Assembly (NCBI RefSeq): GCF_032075065.1 | Contig: NZ_DAMAZC010000048.1 | Span: 1-23,583, forward strand | Source of the DNA: Atlantibacter sp032075065 | GTDB lineage: Bacteria; Pseudomonadota; Gammaproteobacteria; Enterobacterales; Enterobacteriaceae | Length of the DNA stretch: 23,583 nt | Reading direction: 5' to 3' | In this document: piece by piece, positions 1 to 6,053 of the stretch | Position numbering within the stretch: position 1 is the first letter of the stretch | Layout: each line of letters opens with the position of its first letter | The notes under the pieces: generated by a model | What the model was told of the DNA's origin: nothing | Database searches by the model: none | Seen by the model: only the letters and a program-made list of their open reading frames with translations | Position numbers and translations under genes: made by a program

Positions 1-48
1 AATGACTGAGTCAGCCGAGAAGAATTTCCCCGCTTATTCGCACCTTCC
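1..48 (+). mobile_element. Terminal end of an IS5-type insertion sequence (right end, partial)
   Basis: The first 48 bases match, from memory, the right end of IS5 and close relatives such as ISKpn26. They end in the terminal inverted repeat CTTATTCGCACCTTCC (33-48). The transposase gene would lie to the left, outside the window, and read towards the right. The boundary is supported by the neighbouring CTAA, which fits the 4-bp YTAR target preference of IS5. Which member of the IS5 subgroup this is cannot be told from 48 bases. Confidence 0.88.
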
Positions 49-880
49 CTAATTCTTTAAACTGAATATTCTGGGTCTTCATTAAATAGAGCGGCAGGAA
101 GGTGGTGAAAATATTCATCATCCACACATAGCAGAACCAGCCTAAAATCATTCCCCAGATGCAGCGATATTTAAATAAACCACCCCAGCTAATTTTTTCC
201 GCTTCGCCGGTTAATTTCTCCGCCGTACCGCCGCCGCCTTCTTTAATATAGTCCAGCTCTTCTTTGGTAATGGTCGGGTGTTTTTCCGGTTGATGGTAAG
301 CAAAGATAAAGAACACCACGAACACTAAACCAATCGCCCCGGCGATATAGAACAGCGAACGCCAGCCGAAGGGCACGATAATCGCCACCAGGATCGGCGG
401 AGCAATCGCCGGGCCCCATTTAGACGCCGCATCCCAGAAACCGGTCGCCAGCGCGCGCTCGCTTTTCGGGAACCAGGAGGCGGTGATCTTCGCCGCGCCC
501 GGCCAGCACGGGGCTTCCGTTATGCCGAGGATACCGCGGGCAAAAATCAGCGTCATCATGTTGCTGCACGCGCCGGTCAGCATGGTCGCGCCGCTCCACA
601 GCGCCACCGCCCAACCGTAGACCTTCTTCGGGCCAAAGCGGTCAACCAGGAAGCCCGCAGGCAACTGGCACAGGGCGTAAATCAGCGCAAATACCGATCC
701 TAATAAGCCGATATCGGTATTCGATAAATTAAGATCTTTCATCATGTCCGGCGCAGCGATGGATAAGCTGGCGCGGTCGAGGTAGTTAATAATACCGCCG
801 ATTAATAACAGGAAAACAACGAACCAGCGCTTATTTCCTCGTTTTTTAGTTACTGCTCTTTCATTAACGATGGTGTTCAT
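11..880 (-). pseudogene. MFS anion:cation symporter-type sugar-acid transporter, cut by IS5
   Basis: This is a 289-codon frame, whereas transporters of this family (DgoT/ExuT-like, ACS family of the major facilitator superfamily) have roughly 430-450 residues. About 277 N-terminal residues look native: a cytoplasmic start, the first transmembrane block with NYLDRASLS, the DRFGPKK loop between helices 2 and 3, and helices up to about the eighth. After ...FKELG the frame runs into the insertion-sequence end and stops after about 11 foreign residues (KVRISGEILLG). The start at 880 has AGGT seven bases upstream. It is the last visible gene of the operon, 47 bp after the DgoK-like kinase, so uptake of a hexonate or other sugar acid is a fair inference. 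The product is probably inactive unless the missing helices are supplied in trans. The remaining 3' part should lie beyond the IS. Confidence 0.85.
33..52. repeat. IS5 terminal inverted repeat plus presumed 4-bp target duplication
   Basis: Positions 33-48 are the 16-bp terminal inverted repeat. Positions 49-52 (CTAA) are the presumed target-site duplication, and its partner copy would lie beyond the left edge of the window. CTAA fits the known YTAR target of IS5. The duplication itself cannot be confirmed because only one end of the element is visible. Confidence 0.75.
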
Positions 881-927
881 AAAGCAGACCTTTTAATTAT
901 GTGTAGGGTACAGAGTAATTAACGGAA

Positions 928-1917
928 TTAAATAATCTGTCGACGACGCGCCATGGCAAATAATCCAGCACTGGAGAGGGAACGGCTGGATGGCGCGACG
1001 GTAATTTTCCCGGTAAACCACGGATCGTTATCAATTAAGGTGGCGAAGGCGAATTTAAGGGTATCTTTACCGCATACCACGACGTGCGTATCCGGCGTGA
1101 CGGTAAAGGCTTCGCTGTTTTTAACCGCCTGCAAATCATCCTGTAATACCGCGCCGAGCAGCACGTTGGCTTTCTGGTTTAGCGTTAAGTCGCTGAACAT
1201 ATCCAGCACGCGAACCGAGAAACAGGTGCGCGACAAGCCGGTTTGCAGACACTGATTCGCGCCCTGCAACAGCGCCGGGGCTTCAATATCCTGGGCGAAT
1301 TGCAGATTGAGCGAACTGGCAAGAATAGTGTGGCGGGTAATCACATCCAGCAGTTCCCCACCGATGGTGGTCACGCAGCCTTCGATACGGTTATCGGCAT
1401 CGATTTTAACGAACTTGGAGTGCGAACCCGGCAGGATAATCAGCGCCGGGCCGCTAATGCCCAGGCTCGCCAGTACGCCGATGGCCTCGGTTTCTTCGCC
1501 GCGCATCATGTCCATTTGCTCGGCGTTTTCCAGGGTGACGGCGGATTTGTGGTTGCGAATGCCCGGCACAAACCAGATTGGCTCGTCGGTAATCGCCGGT
1601 AAATTTGCGCAGACCATGCCTTTCGCCAGTTCATTCAGCCCGGCGGGTGCCAGCAGGTGCGGGATTTCGCACAGGCCGACGTTGGAGGTGATCATCCCCG
1701 CAGAGAGATAAACCACTTTTTCCCCTGCCGGAATGTTCGCCTGGCTACGCGCGTCGTTAACGGCGTCGCTGACGCCTTTCATTAATGTCTCGGTACTGCC
1801 GGAAATCGCGGTATCGCGCACGCCCACCGGGCGGGCGGCTTCGGCGAGCAGACGCTCGTCCTGCCAGGCGCACACGCGGGTATTGGTGGTGCCGGTATCG
1901 ATGGTAATGATGTACAT
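928..1917 (-). CDS. 2-oxo-3-deoxygalactonate kinase (DgoK) family protein, canonical motifs
   Basis: This 329-residue cytoplasmic sugar-acid kinase belongs to the DgoK family of the actin-like ATPase superfold. Family members phosphorylate 2-dehydro-3-deoxy-galactonate or similar keto-deoxy acids. Visible motifs are the N-terminal phosphate loop DTGTTNTR (7-14), SAGMITSN (72-79), MRGEET (138-143) and PGSHSK (163-168); the last matches PGTHxK of E. coli DgoK, including its His. The start is placed at the ATG at 1917, because the longer frame to 1977 would overlap the preceding kinase by 41 bp and adds a tail unlike the family. It follows that kinase by 19 bp and precedes the cut transporter gene. 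The true substrate is unknown: no dehydratase or aldolase is in view. Confidence 0.8.
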   Translation of the reverse strand: MYIITIDTGTTNTRVCAWQDERLLAEAARPVGVRDTAISGSTETLMKGVSDAVNDARSQANIPAGEKVVYLSAGMITSNVGLCEIPHLLAPAGLNELAKGMVCANLPAITDEPIWFVPGIRNHKSAVTLENAEQMDMMRGEETEAIGVLASLGISGPALIILPGSHSKFVKIDADNRIEGCVTTIGGELLDVITRHTILASSLNLQFAQDIEAPALLQGANQCLQTGLSRTCFSVRVLDMFSDLTLNQKANVLLGAVLQDDLQAVKNSEAFTVTPDTHVVVCGKDTLKFAFATLIDNDPWFTGKITVAPSSRSLSSAGLFAMARRRQII

Positions 1918-1936
1918 ATCTTTCTCGCTCTTCTTA

Positions 1937-2953
1937 TCACTGTAGGGTGCGAAGAATATTGGCAATGGCGCTGGCACCGGTAATGGCCAGCATATCTATT
2001 TGCTCTTCGTCGGAAATAATGCGTAATGGGTTATCAATATTTAATTGCTGCTGGATCACATGCTGATAAATTTCACAGCGCTTAGCGTTGCCGATTAAGA
2101 AAATATCGCCATCGAAATTAAATCCCTGCCCTCTGGCGTCGGCGAATAATTTGATATCGTCCCCCGCCATGGCGCTATCGAGAAATAATTTGCGCTGGGC
2201 AGCGGTGGTCGGAAAAGAGAATTGCAAAAAACGCGTCATGAGTATGGTGCGCAGTAATCCACTTTCAGCGACTGAACGGCAGGCTGCATTAATGATGGCC
2301 GGATCGATTTTCTCATCCGCATCTTCCTCCGGCGTTGCCACGCTGGAAGAGACAAAGGTGTGTTTCAGGATCGCGGCATAGACCTGGCCGCTGAGTGACG
2401 TAATGCTGCCAGCGATTTGCCCCTGTTCATTAATTGAAATCAGCTTGGTGGTAGAGCCTAATTCAATCAGCGTGCAGGGCAAACGCGGCTGATAGCCGAG
2501 CAGCACGCCCGCCGCCTGGGTTTCTTCACCGCGCATTAAATCGATACCGCGCAGGTTTTCCCAGGATGGCGTGGTCTGGTTTTTAATCCCGGGGATCAGC
2601 ATCACCGGGATATCCAGCGCCAGTAGCTGGTTTTCCGCGAACGGCACCGTGTGCCGCGCCAGTTCTTCAATGCTGGCCGGGGCAACGCGGTGAGGAATTT
2701 CGTGCAGGCCCAGGTTTGAGGTGATCATTCCTGAGGCGATAATAAATTGAATATCCTGTTGAGACTTCCCGTTTCTCGCCAGTAATTGTTTTACGCCTTC
2801 CGCCATGGCCTGACGTAAAATTTCATTACTGCCGTGGGTAATGGTGGAATTTACCCCTTCGGTAATCATCTCTTTATCGACAATGCCGGTGCCTGCAAAT
2901 TCCAGCAAATAAATACGCGTTGCTGACGATCCTGAATCAATAACAACAAACAT
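1937..2953 (-). CDS. Divergent DgoK-family kinase paralogue
   Basis: This 338-residue second member of the DgoK family lies between the alcohol dehydrogenase (43 bp) and the canonical kinase (19 bp). It keeps SGMITSN (74-80), the Gly-Leu-His-Glu-Ile-Pro-His stretch and MRGEETQ (140-146). Two core motifs differ from the neighbour: the phosphate loop reads DSGSSATR (6-13) instead of DTGTTNTR, and the PGSHSK motif reads LGSTTK (165-170), losing the conserved Pro and His. It may therefore have another substrate, be weakly active, or work as a partner of the other kinase; this is inference. AAGGAG sits five bases before the ATG at 2953, which I prefer to the GTG two codons earlier. Confidence 0.72.
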   Translation of the reverse strand: MFVVIDSGSSATRIYLLEFAGTGIVDKEMITEGVNSTITHGSNEILRQAMAEGVKQLLARNGKSQQDIQFIIASGMITSNLGLHEIPHRVAPASIEELARHTVPFAENQLLALDIPVMLIPGIKNQTTPSWENLRGIDLMRGEETQAAGVLLGYQPRLPCTLIELGSTTKLISINEQGQIAGSITSLSGQVYAAILKHTFVSSSVATPEEDADEKIDPAIINAACRSVAESGLLRTILMTRFLQFSFPTTAAQRKLFLDSAMAGDDIKLFADARGQGFNFDGDIFLIGNAKRCEIYQHVIQQQLNIDNPLRIISDEEQIDMLAITGASAIANILRTLQ

Positions 2954-2996
2954 ATTCACTCCTTTTTAAAATTCCGTTCGCGGTTCGCCGGGTTAA

Positions 2997-4151
2997 TTAC
3001 AGGCTGCGCTGCAAAATATCGCGTAAGGTCTGGGCATCCGGCACGCGCGGGTTATTTTCCATCACCACTTTCATGGTGGTTTGCACATTGTTGATGATCC
3101 AGTCGAAGTGCTCTTCCTTGACGCCCAGTTCGGTGAGTGAGGGCAGCATATTCACAGATTTCAGGAAGTCAGTGACCGCTTTGACGCTGCTGTACGCCGC
3201 TTCTTCGGTGTTCATATCACGGGTATCCACACCCATTGCCGCCGCGATAGCAGCGAATTTTTCCGGCGCAGCCGACCAGGTGTATTCCATAAAGGCTGGA
3301 TACACGGCAGCAATTCCTTCGGCGTGAACCACATCCAGCAGGCCGCCCATCGGGTGTTGCAGCGCGTGCGGCAGCGTGGTGCCCGCGCAGTCGATAGCCA
3401 TACCGGCCAGAGTGCTGGCAAAAGTTACCTGTTCCCAGGCCGCCAGATCGGTCACGTCGGCATAAACGCGCGGCAGGTTTTTCGCAAGCAGCGTAATGGC
3501 GCGCAGGGACAGCATTTCGCTGAACGGATGCGCATTACGGGAAATATAGGATTCCAGCGCGTGGAACAGCACGTCCGCGCCCGGCCCGGCAATTACGCGC
3601 TTCGGCAGGGTGAGCATTAATTCCGGATCGACGATGGACGCCACCGGATAAATCAGCGGGTTGACCAGACCTTTTTTGTCGTGGGTTTCCGGGTTGGTGA
3701 ACACCGCAGTGCGGTTAGCTTCGCTGCCCGTGCCCGCGGTAGTCGGTACCAGGATAATCGGCAGGGCATGCTGCGCCTGTTTTTTACCGAATACGTAATC
3801 CCAGATGCTGCCTTCGTTCAGCGCGCAAAACGCAATGCCTTTCGCCATATCCATGGCGCTGCCGCCGCCAATGCCGATCACCAAATCGCAGTTTTCCTGC
3901 TGCGCCAGGCTCGCGCCCGCTTCAACCAGGGTGGATAGCGGGTTCTGCATAAACTCGTCATACACCGCGTAAGTCATGCCTGCGGCAGTTAATGCTTCCT
4001 GAGCACGCGCCAGTTGCCCGGTAGGCTTAGTGCTGTCAGAGACCACCAGCAGCGCTTTTTTACCGTACTGCTGGGCAACGTCACCGAGCTGGCCAAATTT
4101 GCCAGGACCAACGTGCAGCTTAACCGGGTTATTGAAAATGAAATCGGCCAT
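2997..4151 (-). CDS. Iron-containing (group III) alcohol dehydrogenase
   Basis: This 384-residue NAD(P)-dependent dehydrogenase has the FucO/AdhB type of fold. The nucleotide-binding motif GGGSAMDMAK is at 95-104. PTTAGTGSE at 136-144 is the usual conserved stretch. The metal ligands are Asp193 and His197 in GADVLFHALE, His262, and His276 in LLDVVHAEG, the same pattern as the iron site of lactaldehyde reductase FucO. It is the promoter-proximal gene of the minus-strand operon, preceded by AAGGGA nine bases before the ATG. It probably reduces or oxidises an aldehyde or alcohol produced in the same sugar-acid pathway. The substrate cannot be read from sequence. Confidence 0.87.
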   Translation of the reverse strand: MADFIFNNPVKLHVGPGKFGQLGDVAQQYGKKALLVVSDSTKPTGQLARAQEALTAAGMTYAVYDEFMQNPLSTLVEAGASLAQQENCDLVIGIGGGSAMDMAKGIAFCALNEGSIWDYVFGKKQAQHALPIILVPTTAGTGSEANRTAVFTNPETHDKKGLVNPLIYPVASIVDPELMLTLPKRVIAGPGADVLFHALESYISRNAHPFSEMLSLRAITLLAKNLPRVYADVTDLAAWEQVTFASTLAGMAIDCAGTTLPHALQHPMGGLLDVVHAEGIAAVYPAFMEYTWSAAPEKFAAIAAAMGVDTRDMNTEEAAYSSVKAVTDFLKSVNMLPSLTELGVKEEHFDWIINNVQTTMKVVMENNPRVPDAQTLRDILQRSL

Positions 4152-4162
4152 TATTTATTCCC

Positions 4163-4262
4163 TTTGTTCGTATATGCGGACCATGTTCGGATATGTGATT
4201 ATTATGGGACGCTTTTTGTTCGCGACACAACCTGTTTTGTCTGAACAATGAGCGGAATCACA
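4163..4262 (-). promoter_or_regulatory. Candidate promoter, CRP site and TGTTCG operator repeats of the sugar-acid operon
   Basis: Read on the minus strand, a possible -10 CATAAT lies at 4201-4206 with a weak TTGTGT 18 bp upstream, giving a start near 4194. A CRP-like palindrome, AATGA-N6-TCACA on the plus strand (4247-4262), is centred about 60 bp upstream of that start, close to the -61.5 position of class I CRP promoters. TGTTCG occurs three times in the same orientation (4165-4170, 4184-4189, 4217-4222), flanking the -10, as expected for a repressor of the DeoR/GlpR type. No regulator gene is in view. All assignments are by eye. Confidence 0.45.
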
Positions 4263-4668
4263 TTTTTTTCTGTAAAGAACCGGTCTCACGCGTTTTAGGA
4301 ATAGTCCTCAGCCTTACTGTGGTGGGTAAAACATCAACATCAGGAGAAGCAGTAACAACGAAACGGCTGCCCGTAATTTATTGGTGAATCAATACGATAA
4401 TATTTGCACCACGAGGCGTTCGCGTAAGTTTATATTTTAGAAAATATAAAATTGACAAAATTAGGTATGAGAACTAGTTAGCCACTAATAAACTTGTGCG
4501 AGAGAGCAACTATTAATTAAATGCGCTTAAATCCAGCAAATAAAAAACACAACACAATGATATTAATAAGTTTTATTATTAATCAATCATATGAATAATA
4601 TTATTCACCAGAAATATATGATACACCTGGTGACTTATTTAATGATTTTTTAATAAACCATCGGCCTT
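4263..4668. other. AT-rich intergenic region without a recognisable gene
   Basis: About 400 bp between the dehydrogenase control region and the lipoprotein promoter. The part from about 4380 is strongly AT-rich with runs such as AAAATATAAAATTGACA. A perfect TTGACA lies at 4452-4457 but has no good -10 at the right distance. No frame with a sensible ribosome site is seen on either strand. Such composition is typical of H-NS-bound accessory DNA; that is inference. Confidence 0.5.
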
Positions 4669-4697
4669 TTGTCGTATTCATAAAACTTTCTTACACT
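4669..4697 (+). promoter_or_regulatory. Candidate sigma-70 promoter of the lipoprotein/TpsB pair
   Basis: TTGTCG (4669-4674) and TACACT (4692-4697) are separated by 17 bp and would start transcription near 4704, about 36 bases before the chosen ATG. The hexamers match the consensus moderately. No other better-placed pair was found in the spacer. Confidence 0.45.
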
Positions 4698-4739
4698 GAT
4701 TTATACGTCGTCCGGCGTGTAATGAAGTGGAGTATTGTT

Positions 4740-5993
4740 ATGAAATCTAATAACACCAACCACAAAAGCATGATTGCTTTGGCGGTGCTACTTGCATTAT
4801 CCCTTTCCGCCTGCAGTGGAAGCGGGGGCGGCTCTCATTCAACAGCCAAAAATAATCCCACCACAGAAACTGGCAACGGTACGAGCGGAGATGGCTCGGG
4901 TAGCGGCTCCGGTGGCGGAACAGATACCGCCAATAATGGAGGCAACGGCACAGGAACGGGCACCGGTGGTGGCTCTGGCGGAGCCGGTACTGGCAGTGGC
5001 GGCTCAGGTGGCGGCTCAGGTGGCGGCTCGGGCGGCGGATCGGGTGGCGACGGTTCCGGCACAGGCAACGGCACAACCTCTACCGCGCTCAATAATATTC
5101 TTGGCGATGTCGGGGGCGCAGGCTCCGGCGTAGGAACCACGCTTTCCGATTTGGGCAGCCAGATCCCGACCGGCAACCCAGTGACGTCGACCGTATCCAC
5201 CACGGTTAGCGGCGTAGGCAGTTCCGTCAGCACCCTGAGTAACGGCATCACTACTGGCGTGGGCGATACCAGTAATCCGAATGGCGTGGGGACCACGGTA
5301 CAGGGCGTCACCGGGACCGTCAGCGGGCTGGGCACTACCGTATCAGGCGTTGGAACCCAGTTAGCCAGCACCACCAGCGGAACGCCAGTCAGCGGTGCGA
5401 CCGGTCTGGTGGGCACGGTAGTAGACAACACTGGCCAGGTGGTAACCGGCGTGGGTAATAATCTGACTTCCGCGGTGCAAAGCAACGGTGTCACCCAACT
5501 GACGACGGGCACCACCACGGCGCTGAATAATACCGCCAGCGGCGTACAGGGCATCACCCAGCAAGTGGGCGGCGCAACGGGATTAGGCACCCCGGTAAAT
5601 AACCTGCTGACCAACGTCGGCACGGCGGTCAGCGGCGTAGGCTCGCAGGTCGGCACCTCTACGCCTGCGCTGACTGGCGTGGGTCAGGTCGTTCAGAACA
5701 CCGGGCAAGTGGTCACCGATGCAGGTGGTCTGGTGAAACCGGCCGCACCAACCGGTGGCAATGGCGGGACGACCAGCGGCGGCATCACCGCGGATGCTAA
5801 CGTTAATGCCGGAAACGGCGGGCTGCTCGCCAACGTAGGAGCGACAGTCAATGGTGTCACGTCGGGCTTAACCGCTGGCCTGAACGCCAATGTCACCACC
5901 ACGTCGACAGGCAGTGAAACCACCCAAGCCACCGGGCCTGTCACCAGCCTGACGAATACTCTCGGCGGCATTCTGAAACCTAAATCGCAATAA
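4740..5993 (+). CDS. Gly/Ser/Thr-rich heptad-repeat outer-membrane lipoprotein; candidate TpsB cargo
   Basis: This is a 417-residue secreted lipoprotein. The start is the second ATG (4740), because GGAG lies seven bases before it; the ATG at 4722 has no ribosome site. A lipoprotein signal peptide ends in the lipobox LSAC with Cys25; Ser at +2 predicts outer-membrane sorting. Residues 26-115 are a Gly/Ser/Thr/Asn linker with GGGS units. Residues about 116-330 have Val/Leu spaced 3-4-3-4 (e.g. VSGLGTTVSGVGTQL), with recurring VSGVG and NTGQVVT. The mature part has no Phe, Tyr, Trp, Arg or Met, and Cys only at position 1. Databases may call such proteins collagen-like, but the linker period is four, not Gly-X-Y. 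The gene is followed by a TpsB transporter gene 60 bp downstream, so it is the likely cargo, although no hemagglutination-type TPS domain is seen. Function unknown; adhesion or a surface coat is a guess. Confidence 0.75.
   Translation: MKSNNTNHKSMIALAVLLALSLSACSGSGGGSHSTAKNNPTTETGNGTSGDGSGSGSGGGTDTANNGGNGTGTGTGGGSGGAGTGSGGSGGGSGGGSGGGSGGDGSGTGNGTTSTALNNILGDVGGAGSGVGTTLSDLGSQIPTGNPVTSTVSTTVSGVGSSVSTLSNGITTGVGDTSNPNGVGTTVQGVTGTVSGLGTTVSGVGTQLASTTSGTPVSGATGLVGTVVDNTGQVVTGVGNNLTSAVQSNGVTQLTTGTTTALNNTASGVQGITQQVGGATGLGTPVNNLLTNVGTAVSGVGSQVGTSTPALTGVGQVVQNTGQVVTDAGGLVKPAAPTGGNGGTTSGGITADANVNAGNGGLLANVGATVNGVTSGLTAGLNANVTTTSTGSETTQATGPVTSLTNTLGGILKPKSQ
4998..5045 (+). repeat. 12-bp in-frame tandem repeat (four units) coding GGSG
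   Basis: Four consecutive copies of GGCGGCTCAGGT, the third and fourth with silent changes, code the Gly-Gly-Ser-Gly linker of the lipoprotein. Because the unit is a multiple of three, slippage would change linker length without shifting the frame. Confidence 0.85.
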
Positions 5994-6000
5994 GCCAGCC

Positions 6001-6023
6001 CGTGCTCCCGTCAAGGGAGCACG
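6001..6023 (+). terminator. Intergenic hairpin between lipoprotein and TpsB genes (attenuator candidate)
   Basis: A perfect 9-bp stem CGTGCTCCC/GGGAGCACG with a GTCAA loop starts 8 bases after the lipoprotein stop codon and is followed by only cTTTTc. The short T run suggests partial termination or mRNA 3'-end protection. It would let the lipoprotein be made in excess over the transporter. Confidence 0.55.
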
Positions 6024-6053
6024 CTTTTCAGCCGTTTCAGAAGGGATTGCATC

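Noticed and set aside
4452..4480. Promoter with perfect TTGACA in the AT-rich spacer
   Set aside because: No acceptable -10 at 16-18 bp spacing and no gene start nearby; a better-placed pair exists at 4669-4697.
4815..5090. Collagen-like triple-helix domain
   Set aside because: The Gly-rich part repeats every four residues and lacks Gly-X-Y with Pro; the label would come from composition only.
5274..5286. Asn-Pro-Asn-Gly in the lipoprotein, resembling the NPNGI motif of TPS domains
   Set aside because: It lies about 178 residues from the N terminus inside low-complexity sequence, without the beta-helical context of a TPS domain. Treated as chance.
4835..5656. 273-codon Pro/Val/Thr-rich antisense frame in the lipoprotein gene
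   Set aside because: It is the complement of Gly/Ser/Thr repeats (GGC/ACC codons read as GCC/GGT), which stay open by composition. The plus-strand frame has a lipobox and a ribosome site.
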